Shown piece after piece: positions 1-7,800 of a stretch of DNA of 19,505 bases. Under the pieces are notes generated by a model. The model was not told the DNA's origin and did no database searches. It saw only the letters and a list, made by a program, of their open reading frames with translations. The position numbers and the translations under genes are program-made. How positions within the stretch are numbered: the first letter of the stretch is position 1; each line of letters begins with the position of its first letter. Source of the DNA: an uncultured Eubacteriales bacterium (GTDB lineage: Bacteria > Bacillota > Clostridia > Christensenellales > Borkfalkiaceae); the NCBI GenBank assembly GCA_905210545.1, contig CAJLXC010000031.1, forward strand, positions 1 through 19,505. The letters run 5' to 3'.

Positions 1-36
1 ACTTTCATTACCGTATTCTGCGGTGGACTTACTCAT
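1..36 (-). CDS. Start of a GyrB/ParE-like type II topoisomerase subunit (partial)
   Basis: Only the first 12 codons lie in the window; the gene runs off the left edge. Read on the minus strand from the ATG at 36-34 it gives MSKSTAEYGNES. A GAGAGG ribosome site sits about 8 bases upstream and a TATAAT box lies further up, which together support a real start. The YGNES sequence so close to the N-terminus resembles the YGNDSI/YGNESI opening of clostridial GyrB/ParE-type ATPase subunits, which make or relax supercoils with a GyrA/ParC partner. This rests on a very short peptide recalled from family knowledge, so the existence of a gene start is better supported than its identity. It is divergent from the yaaL-bofA genes. 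Confidence 0.42.
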   Translation of the reverse strand, partial: MSKSTAEYGNES

Positions 37-88
37 TTAAAATTCCTCTCAAATACAACATCTTGCGTAAAATTGCACACATTTTCAG

Positions 89-116
89 ATTATATAGTAT
101 ATAACATAGCTCAAAA
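89..116 (-). promoter_or_regulatory. Probable sigma-A-type promoter for the minus-strand gene
   Basis: On the minus strand a perfect TATAAT occurs at 94-89. A weak -35 could be TTGAGC (114-109, spacer 14) or TTTTGA (116-111, spacer 16). Transcription would start near 82, giving a leader of about 45 bases before the ATG at 36. The -10 is convincing and the -35 is poor. The -35 region overlaps the T-tract of the upstream terminator. Confidence 0.38.
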
Positions 117-166
117 AAAATCAAGAAAAAGCAAAACGGAGGCAAATGATTTTACATCTGCCTCCG
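113..166 (-). terminator. Intrinsic terminator, minus-strand orientation
   Basis: An 8-bp perfect stem pairs CGGAGGCA (137-144) with TGCCTCCG (159-166); three more inner pairs (146-148 with 155-157) follow one mismatch. On the minus strand the stem is followed by TTTTGCTTTTTC and then a run of eight T (plus-strand positions 136 down to 113). The plus strand has no T-run after the stem, so the orientation is minus. No minus-strand gene is apparent immediately upstream, so the terminator either ends a small RNA or shields the promoter at 89-116. Confidence 0.6.
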
Positions 167-167
167 C

Positions 168-259
168 CGTCGGATGAAATGCCTTTCGGCTTTTCCGGCT
201 CGACGAAATTCAATGCGTTCTTATCGCCTGCGCAATAAGCTTCGGCATTTCATCCGACG
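168..259. repeat. 92-bp palindromic element with perfect 16-bp inverted arms
   Basis: CGTCGGATGAAATGCC at 168-183 is the exact reverse complement of GGCATTTCATCCGACG at 244-259. The 60-base interior contains a further imperfect hairpin, TTATCGC pairing with GCAATAA around a CTGC loop. No open reading frame of useful length is present. A long stem in non-coding DNA fits a dispersed intergenic palindrome, a non-autonomous mobile remnant, or a structured small RNA that ends at the terminator at 113-166. I see no target-site duplication that would decide between these. Confidence 0.6.
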
Positions 260-360
260 TGTCTTTCAGACCTCTGTCCCGGATGTTTCGTCTGATCATA
301 TTATATGACGGGCATAGCTAAATAATCGCGGTAATTTTTGCCGTTTAAAAGACTTTGAAA

Positions 361-389
361 TTGAATATACTTATTATACGGAAGATAAT
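361..389 (+). promoter_or_regulatory. Possible promoter for yaaL-bofA
   Basis: TTGAAT (361-366) and GATAAT (384-389) are separated by 17 bases, matching the sigma-A consensus at four and five of six positions. Transcription would start near 396, just before the AAGGAG ribosome site at 400-405, leaving a leader of about 19 bases. A TATACT at 366-371 is another -10 candidate but lacks a good -35. Confidence 0.33.
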
Positions 390-414
390 TGCTCACGATA
401 AGGAGACTTACAGA

Positions 415-624
415 ATGACAAAAAAGGAAGAAAAACGACTCAAAGCCGAATACTCGCGCCGCCTTGCCGAGGTCGCCGATATACGCATGCAACTCAGGCG
501 CGCATACGCCGCATTTGACAATACGACAGATTGTGATATGATGGATGCGTGCATTTATGAGATAAATGCGCTTAAATCACGATACAACAGCGCCGTTGTC
601 AATGTAAAAAATCTTATGCTTTAG
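415..624 (+). CDS. yaaL: YaaL-like DUF2508 family protein
   Basis: A small, charged, probably cytoplasmic protein of 69 residues. The ATG at 415 was chosen over the in-frame ATG at 355 because AAGGAG lies at 400-405, ten bases upstream, and the earlier start has no ribosome site. The second half carries the DUF2508-type pattern: aromatic residue, acidic stretch, then DACIYEINALKSRY (residues 44-57) and a hydrophobic tail. In Bacillus, YaaL is encoded between recR and bofA; its function is not established. The stop codon overlaps the AGGAGG of the next gene, so the pair is probably translationally coupled. Identity rests on the motif plus the bofA neighbour. Confidence 0.72.
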   Translation: MTKKEEKRLKAEYSRRLAEVADIRMQLRRAYAAFDNTTDCDMMDACIYEINALKSRYNSAVVNVKNLML

Positions 625-632
625 GAGGATAG

Positions 633-899
633 ATGGACCCGTTACATACCATATTGACCGTTGTTATTGCCGTATTGCTTATATGGCTTGTTATAAAGAT
701 CTTCGCAACGCCTATTAAATGGGCGCTCAAGCTGCTGCTGAACGCGCTTCTGGGCTTTGTTATGCTGTTTATATTCAATTTCCTTGGCGGATTTATCGGG
801 CTGTCCCTCAGTGTCGGCTGGATAAGTGCCATTGTTGCCGGCATTCTCGGTATTCCGGGGATAATCCTGCTGCTGCTTATAGAAAACTTCTTTATGTGA
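633..899 (+). CDS. bofA: BofA family pro-sigma-K processing inhibitor-like membrane protein
   Basis: An 88-residue, almost entirely hydrophobic protein with two to three membrane segments (about residues 5-27, 31-55 and 62-86). The C-terminal half has the BofA signature: a small-residue-rich helix, then GWISAIVAGILGIPGIILLL. In Bacillus subtilis BofA sits in the outer forespore membrane and restrains the SpoIVFB protease that activates sigma-K. Many clostridia keep the gene without a clear sigma-K checkpoint, so the role here may differ. AGGAGG at 623-628 lies four bases before the ATG and overlaps the yaaL stop. Only ten bases separate it from the next gene, suggesting co-transcription. Confidence 0.83.
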   Translation: MDPLHTILTVVIAVLLIWLVIKIFATPIKWALKLLLNALLGFVMLFIFNFLGGFIGLSLSVGWISAIVAGILGIPGIILLLLIENFFM

Positions 900-909
900 G
901 GGTCTCGCC

Positions 910-3900
910 GTGAAAAAACTACTTAAAAAAATCGCGGGAACGATTCTCGTCGTTGTGGCGCTTGCGTGCGGCACGGCGACGCTCTTTTCGTGCGATAAAG
1001 GCAGCGTAAACGTTACTCTCGTGAGCGAAAGCATAGAGAAGACCGTATTCGTCGCTAAATCCGGCGACGCGTTGCCTGTCGTTACTGCTGAAGACAGAGA
1101 TTTCGAAGGGTACTGGCTCGACTCGTCGTATACCCGGAAATACGAGGGGGTTGTCGTTCCCGAGTCCGACGTAACGCTTTATTATAAACAAAACTATCAA
1201 TATTACACGCTTAATCTCGATTACGGCGAAAAAGGAGTTGTTTCCGTAGCTCTTCGTCGCGGCGTGAACGAAGTCTTGCCCGACATCGCGCCCGACGGCA
1301 CGATCGTGGCGGCGTATTCCGACAGTTCCGACGGAGAAGCGACCGTTCTCGCGGGCGGCTCGGTTAAAAATCTCGCCGCCAAAGGCGAAACCGCAACGCT
1401 TTTCGTTAAATATGAAATAAAGGACGTTGCCGACTACGTTATAGAAGACGGCGAAGTAAAAGCTTATAAGGGCAAAAAAACGCAGCTCGTTCTGCCTTAC
1501 GGCGCAACGAGAATCGCGGAAAACGCGTTTAAGGATAACGAAAAAATCGTTTCGGTATACGTGCCTGCCACTTACGAAAAAATAGGCAAAGGCGCGTTTT
1601 CGGGGTGCAAAAATCTCGAAACGCTTACCGTTCCGTTTATAGGCGGCTCAAAAACTTCCAAATCCTTTATGGCTTACGTTTTCGGCGCGGAAAATTATAA
1701 AGATAATACTTATTCGTTTGCGGCGTATACGGACGGCAAGTCTTTATATATGGGCGACCTGCATCTCGAAAATCAACTTTTCCCGGAAGCTCTTACCACG
1801 GTCCGCATAAATTCGGAAATCACCGAAATAAGCGAAGGCGCGTTTTATTCGGCGTATTCGCTCGAAAACGTCGCGCTCGATTATCCGCAGTCGCTGACGG
1901 CTGTCGGCAAATCCGCGTTTGAAAATTGTCTTTCGCTCGGCAAAGCGTCCGATACAAGCTCTTATATTTGCTTTAACTGGCTTTCTTACGTAAAGACTAT
2001 AGGGGAGCGCGCGTTTGCTTCTTACACGGGGAATACCGAAACGGAAGTAAAAAAGATTTATCCTTACGGCGAAAAATACGAACCCGCTACGCTTATCGAA
2101 TATTCTTATCCGTTTAACAATCTGGTAAAAATTCCTTCTCTCGACGATATAGAGAACATAGGCAAAAACGCGTTTTATTATTGTGCGGCGATAGACAACC
2201 TGTCGCTCGGCAAAAATCTTAAAACGATAGGCGACGGCGCGTTTTTCTTCTGCATAAGCATACCCACGCTCGTTTTTCCCGATTCGCTCGAAACGATAGG
2301 CGAAACGGCGTTTTATGCAAATCAGGGCGTTCTCGATATCAAATTCGGAACGGGGATAAAAGAAATAAAAACCAAAGCTTTTGCGAGCTGTGCGGGGCTT
2401 TCTCAGGTAGTGTTTACGGGCGAAGACGCGCCGCTTCTCGGCAAAGAGGCGTTCTGCAACGAACTTTCTTACGACGAAGAGAGCAATTCTTATAATATGA
2501 AATTCACGGGATTTCAGATGATCGTTCCGTCTGCGGCGGAGAATGATTACAAATCCTCGTTCACTCAATACGGCGACTATATTCACGTTGCCAAAAACTC
2601 GCTCGCTCCCGCATACTGGGGCAAAAAGGGTGAAATAACCACTATGTTTCGCTTTACCGACGGCGGTATCGTGTACGTTACCGACGAAGGACAGGCGTTT
2701 ATGAAAAACTTTGACTACGGCAACTTCGGAGAAATGACTTACGGCAAGACCTGCGGCGAGTTTTTCCCGATGATGTACAAGGTTTTATCCGAAGAGGAAT
2801 ATACCCGCCTTGCTCCCGGTCAGTACGAGGGCAGACACAGCAAAAAATTATACGCTAATCAGCGCGTGATAAAACTCTGGCACCCGCAGTTTACGGAATT
2901 CGACGGCACTATGGTCGATTTGTATTTCACCGTAACGGAATTGCCGTTCGAGCATAACGGCGCGACATATTTGTTGCCGAGACTTCTCGACAGAAGCATA
3001 GTCTGCGATTACGGCGACAAAACCAAGGTCAATAGTTATATCATTTCCGTCAATCGCTTCGGTTTGGTAATGCTTGGCACCGTTAGGAGATTAGCCGGCG
3101 GCGTGAACGACGTTAAGTGGATTGACGATCCCGAAGGAACATATTATTCCGATCTCGATACTTCGGTGAAAGGCGAGTTTACGATAACGTATTACGACAA
3201 AAATTTCAACGTAATTCAAAAAGACACGTATTTGCAGAAGAAAACCAAAAGCTACGAAGATTCTTCCGACGCGCTTTGTAAAAAAGTAGAAAATTATCTT
3301 AAATTTGAAATAAACAGCGGCTATAACGACTCCAACGAGTTTTACGTAGACGGGCTGGGCGGCGCAAAAATAAAAATAGGCGACAAAACCTATACCGCCG
3401 CAACCGTTATAGAAGATTCTTCGCGTAAATTCGGAGAAGTCGGTTATACTCTTTCTTTCGCGGATATAAGCCTTGACGGCAAACTCGATTCTTCGCTTGC
3501 CGGAACGGCGGTGTTCGAGATGGTTTCGGGCGGCGAATATATGCTTATAAAAGTCACCGTCGGCGGCGATTCTTACGAATTCGTTAACGTAACTTACAAC
3601 AACGACTGGTACAGATACGCTTACGGCGAGATAACGGCGATAAACCCCGCTCTTCCTCAAAAGCCTTATACCGAAAGCGGGTATGAAGATCTGAACAGAG
3701 ACGACTGGAGATATCTGTTGTTTACCGATCCGACGATAAAGAACGTTATCAATATGTATCTGTATGCGCCTAACGGTAAAAACGCGCCGTCGTTCGCTTA
3801 TTACCGCGAATACGGCGAAACGGGCGGTATCGATTATTGCGGACAGATAAAAGGCTATACGGGCGAAGGCGAATTCGTTATGGAATATCCCGACGGAGAT

Positions 3901-4698
3901 AAAACCGCAGAGATATACGCAAAGCGCGGCTCGTTTAAGATAGGAGACAGAAAATTCACGAGATACGACGATTCGGAAGACATGACTCTCGCCGCGGTAG
4001 AAGATTTTTACGGCACTACTTTGTATTATTACACGGTCAAAGCGGACGGTTTTGGCAATATGTATATACGCGACGAGCACGACGACGATTTTGACGACGT
4101 GTACTTCGGCACTTACGACGACTACAATACCTTCCCGAGTGCGAAGTCTAATTATTACGAATTGCAGTTTACGGGCAGAAAGGTCAAGGAAGTGGACAAA
4201 GACGGCAATATCGTTTTCGAGGGCGAAGAAGTAAAATACTGGATTTTGTATGATTTTTCTACGTTGTCATCTTATTCCGACGAGTACGAATACGCGCAGT
4301 GGTACGGCACGCTTGCGGGAATATATACTAATCACGACGATACCGTGCTTACCGTTTCAGACGATTTCGGTAACAAACGCTTTGAAATAAAAGTCGATAT
4401 TTACGGCAACGTTTCTTTTACGGAATACGAAGCTTCGTATAACGCTAAAGGCGAAGTAACCCTTACTGTAAGAGAAACGCCCACGGTGGCGGGTTTTGTG
4501 TCCGTGCTTAATACGGACGGAGAAGTGGAATATTTAATCGCGACAGACAAAGACGGCAACGGCTTGTTCTCCGTAAGACCCAAAGAAGGCTACCCCGACA
4601 AGCTGATAATCGTTAAAGACGGCGGCGTTGTTACGGGCGGCGCAAGCGATTCTGAAAAAGTCGAGATAGATTATTCGCAGCTTAAAAAAATCGGCTGA
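910..4698 (+). CDS. Large BspA-like leucine-rich-repeat lipoprotein
   Basis: A 1262-residue predicted surface lipoprotein. It starts with GTG at 910, preceded by GAGGG at 898-902. A KKLLKK basic head, hydrophobic core and lipobox LFSC put the lipidated cysteine at residue 28. Residues about 33-96 resemble a Listeria-Bacteroides (Flg_new) repeat, with FEGYWLDSSYTRKY and a closing DVTLYYK. Residues about 176-245, 297-345 and 361-515 carry BspA-type LRR_5 units of the form I-x-x-I-G-x-x-A-F-x-x-C-x-x-L, for example IGKGAFSGCKNLETLTVP and IGDGAFFFCISIPTL. The remaining 750 residues are Tyr-, Asp- and Gly-rich beta-type sequence I do not recognise. BspA-like repeats mediate binding to host or bacterial proteins in some species; the ligand here is unknown. 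No sortase motif or catalytic motif is visible. It lies ten bases after bofA. Confidence 0.82.
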   Translation: MKKLLKKIAGTILVVVALACGTATLFSCDKGSVNVTLVSESIEKTVFVAKSGDALPVVTAEDRDFEGYWLDSSYTRKYEGVVVPESDVTLYYKQNYQYYTLNLDYGEKGVVSVALRRGVNEVLPDIAPDGTIVAAYSDSSDGEATVLAGGSVKNLAAKGETATLFVKYEIKDVADYVIEDGEVKAYKGKKTQLVLPYGATRIAENAFKDNEKIVSVYVPATYEKIGKGAFSGCKNLETLTVPFIGGSKTSKSFMAYVFGAENYKDNTYSFAAYTDGKSLYMGDLHLENQLFPEALTTVRINSEITEISEGAFYSAYSLENVALDYPQSLTAVGKSAFENCLSLGKASDTSSYICFNWLSYVKTIGERAFASYTGNTETEVKKIYPYGEKYEPATLIEYSYPFNNLVKIPSLDDIENIGKNAFYYCAAIDNLSLGKNLKTIGDGAFFFCISIPTLVFPDSLETIGETAFYANQGVLDIKFGTGIKEIKTKAFASCAGLSQVVFTGEDAPLLGKEAFCNELSYDEESNSYNMKFTGFQMIVPSAAENDYKSSFTQYGDYIHVAKNSLAPAYWGKKGEITTMFRFTDGGIVYVTDEGQAFMKNFDYGNFGEMTYGKTCGEFFPMMYKVLSEEEYTRLAPGQYEGRHSKKLYANQRVIKLWHPQFTEFDGTMVDLYFTVTELPFEHNGATYLLPRLLDRSIVCDYGDKTKVNSYIISVNRFGLVMLGTVRRLAGGVNDVKWIDDPEGTYYSDLDTSVKGEFTITYYDKNFNVIQKDTYLQKKTKSYEDSSDALCKKVENYLKFEINSGYNDSNEFYVDGLGGAKIKIGDKTYTAATVIEDSSRKFGEVGYTLSFADISLDGKLDSSLAGTAVFEMVSGGEYMLIKVTVGGDSYEFVNVTYNNDWYRYAYGEITAINPALPQKPYTESGYEDLNRDDWRYLLFTDPTIKNVINMYLYAPNGKNAPSFAYYREYGETGGIDYCGQIKGYTGEGEFVMEYPDGDKTAEIYAKRGSFKIGDRKFTRYDDSEDMTLAAVEDFYGTTLYYYTVKADGFGNMYIRDEHDDDFDDVYFGTYDDYNTFPSAKSNYYELQFTGRKVKEVDKDGNIVFEGEEVKYWILYDFSTLSSYSDEYEYAQWYGTLAGIYTNHDDTVLTVSDDFGNKRFEIKVDIYGNVSFTEYEASYNAKGEVTLTVRETPTVAGFVSVLNTDGEVEYLIATDKDGNGLFSVRPKEGYPDKLIIVKDGGVVTGGASDSEKVEIDYSQLKKIG

Positions 4699-4812
4699 AG
4701 CAACGCTCGGGCGATAAATAATTTGCTTAACGATAAAGAATAATAAACAATATACGAAAAGAATCAAATCCCAAAACGGGGTAAGATAAAAAAGAAAAGG
4801 AGATGTAACATT

Positions 4813-7800
4813 ATGAAGCTCAAAAAGTTATTGACAGGCATACTTGCGGCGATAATGGTTATAACAATCGCGATTGCGGCAATCGGCTGCGGCGATAAAG
4901 AAGTAACCGTTGAAAGTATAGAGCTGAATAAGACTACCGCGGAATTTTTCGCGGGGGAAAGCCTTAAACTCGACGACTACGAAATCACCATAAAGTATTC
5001 CGACGGCAAAACGGAAAAAGTCGCTCTCAAAGAAGCAATGCTTAATGCGGACGACCTGAGCAAACTGTCGAATGCAGGAACGTACGACGTTACGGTTTCT
5101 GCGAGCGGCAAAACGGTTACGCTTAAAGTAACGGTCAAAAATCTTGATCTTACGGACGCAGCTATTGCGGACAAGAGCGTTGCCTATACCGGAGAGGCGA
5201 TATACCCCGACGTTACCGGAATACCCGAAAGCGCGACCGTTCTGTGGACGATTTACGAAGGCGAAGACGCCACGGGTAAAAAGGTAGAAGAAGCCGTAGA
5301 CGCAGGCACGTATTTTGCCGAAGCGAAGATTTCGCTCAAAAACCACAACGATCTTACTCTTTCGGCTAAAATCGTTATTGCGAAACAGAAAGTAGATCCT
5401 TCTAAACTCGAATGGAGCAATCTCGTTAAATTCTACGAGGGCGAAGAAATATCTTTGGACGCAACCGTAAAAGGCTTGCCCGAAGGTATAGAAATAGACT
5501 CTTTCGAGGGCGAAACCACCGCAAACAAAAAGGGCAAATATACCGCTACGGTAAAATTCAAAGGCGAAAACAAAAACTATATTATAGAAGACTACAGCCT
5601 TTCCTGGGAAGTCGTTGCGGACGTTACTCTCGACAAATGGTTTACCGCGAATAACGGCGCGCTTAAATCCGCTACTTTCACAAAAGACGCAAATGACGGC
5701 TTTAAAGGTACTTTCGCGTTCGACGGAGAAAGCGTTAAATACGATATAGTATACGATATAGAAGGCGGCAAAGCGTCCTTTACGCTCGAAAGCGGCTCCG
5801 GTATATCTGAAATCGCGGTCAGCGGCGATATTCTCACGGTAGTTAAGGCAGAAGAAACCTTCAAGTTCATTACGAAAGGCGATATAGAAACGTATTTTGA
5901 CGATACGTATTCTCTCCTTACCGAAGAGCTTTCTCTCGTGTTTGACGAAGCAAACGGCAAAGCCGTCCTTTCCGTAAAAGCAAACGGCAAATCTACGGAA
6001 AAACCCGTTTCTATTCAGTTTGCCGACAACGCGACTTCCGCGACCGACGCAAAATTCGTTGCGGCTGACGGCGTGTACGCAGAATACAGCTCTTCTTATA
6101 AAAATTTAAGAATTTATAAATATAAATTAGCCTCTAACCTCGGACTTATAGGCGACTCTTCTTATGACGAATATTACGATCTTGCTAAAAAGGCAGACGT
6201 AGACGAGCTTAAAGGAAAGCTTTTCAGCGGCGAATTCGTCGATAAAGACGGCAACGTTCTTAAAATCGATAAAGACAAATTGACCGCGAGTTATAACGGA
6301 GTAAACGCGGGTATGTACGCCGTGTTATATTCCGGCAAGGCAACGTTAAAAATTACTCTCGATACCGAAAATAAAGGCAAAGATCTCACCGCTGAAAACG
6401 GTTTTTACAAATTTGCGGGTACTTCTTATTCGGCAAGCGTTTATTTCCCGAAAGAGTATCTCAACTATACCGGTATATATTATCTCGTAGGAGAGAGCGG
6501 ACTCGTAACGACCGAAAAATTCTCTTTTAACGAGTATTCGAGTTATTTTGATGTGCGATCTAACTTTATACCCGACGGAAAAACTTCTTCCGAAAGCAAG
6601 ACCTTTGATTTCGGCGTAACGGGTAAAAACGCTCTTAAACTTGAAAAAGACGGAACAAAGCTCGTGGCAAAGCTCGTTCTTGCGGACGGAAACGAATATG
6701 CGGCAATCACTTTCAATCAGGACGGAACAGCTACCGCCAACGGCAAGACCTTTAAAAAGGTAGAAAAACTCATAAATAAAAAGAGTAGCTGGGGTTCCGG
6801 CGGACAATATTACGCGGCGGACGGATCTGCTCTTGCGTATAGTTTGCCTTACGGTAAAGCAGGTACGTTCACGTTCGGCGGCAAAGATTATACGGCTTAC
6901 GTTCTTTCTTATGAAGGAAACAAGCTTACCATCGTAATAAGCGACGGAGAAAATTCTCATACCATAGTCAGCGAAGATAAGCGTTACGTTACCGTAGACG
7001 GAACGATTTACCTTGCGGATGACGTTTATAACCTGGAAAACGGATTTAAATTCGATCAGGAATTCGTGAGAGGAGAAAGCAAAGTCAAGCTCGCCGCTTC
7101 GGGCGTTCTCGTAGACGGCGTTAAACTCACTAACGCGCAATTCTCTTTTGTAGACGACGGCAACAATAACGGCAGAACGGTTCTTAAAACAACGGGCAAC
7201 AAAGACGGCGTAACTTGCAACGTGGTATTCTACAGCAGACTTTCCGTAAAAGTGAACGATCTTGCTTACGTTCCTTCGATTTATAGTACGATTGTCGGTA
7301 TAGATTATAAACCTTCGGTCACTTCCGAAGATACGTTTACCATTACCGTAGACGGCAAGTTTATGTTTAACGGCGTAGAATACATTCCTTCTACTGTAAA
7401 CGATCGTTACTCCGATATTCGGTTTGTCGTAAAGGTAAACGGATATAACCACGTATATAAATTATACACTTATAAAAACAACCTGCAGGCAAACTTTATT
7501 TACAACGGCGCGGAAAAGCTCGACGTAGATTACTATCCGATAGCGTATTATATCTACAAAGGCTTATACAGAAACGGAGATAAGGTCTTCTATTTCGACG
7601 GAGACCTGGTTTGCTACGACAACGGTTCTAAAAACGACGAATATACGTTCAAGTCGATGGACGCAACGAGCGCGACCATCAACGTAGCTTCCGGCAAAGA
7701 AGCAACGTTCGTTCAAAAAGACGGCAAGGTTACCGTTACCTATCAGGGCGAAGTTTACGAAAAAGTTCTTAACTTCGATTTAGCCGACTATTTCGGAAAC

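Larger units (their letters stand above)
37..414. other. Divergent intergenic region, structured, no protein gene
   Basis: This 378-base gap separates the minus-strand topoisomerase-like gene from the plus-strand yaaL-bofA genes. It holds the minus-strand promoter (89-116), the minus-strand terminator (113-166), the 92-bp palindrome (168-259) and a possible plus-strand promoter (361-389). Bases 260-360 show only short weak stems, such as TCAGAC with GTCTGA. I see no recR, which commonly precedes yaaL and bofA in Bacillota. Confidence 0.6.

Noticed and set aside
296..320. Sigma-E-like promoter before yaaL-bofA (TCATATT followed by CATAGCTA)
   Set aside because: The -35 half fits, but the spacer is only ten bases and the second half of the -10 does not match.
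355..414. Upstream ATG extension of the YaaL-like protein
   Set aside because: No ribosome site precedes it and it would overlap the likely promoter; the ATG at 415 has AAGGAG at the right distance.
1744..2586. 280-residue minus-strand open frame inside the LRR lipoprotein gene
   Set aside because: It is the antisense shadow of a gene that uses few codons whose complements are stops. It has no ribosome site and its composition is low-complexity Arg/Phe/Ile.
3091..4080. 329-residue minus-strand open frame
   Set aside because: Same antisense effect; the plus-strand frame has signal peptide, domains and good codon use throughout.
4698..4756. Stem AAGCAA/TTGCTT and a possible TTGCTT promoter after the LRR lipoprotein gene
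   Set aside because: The stem is short with a long loop and no T-run, and the best -10 at the right spacing (AACAAT) is weak.
6346..7452. 368-residue minus-strand open frame inside the giant lipoprotein gene
   Set aside because: Antisense shadow with no start signal and no recognisable domain; the sense frame is continuous for 5 kb.
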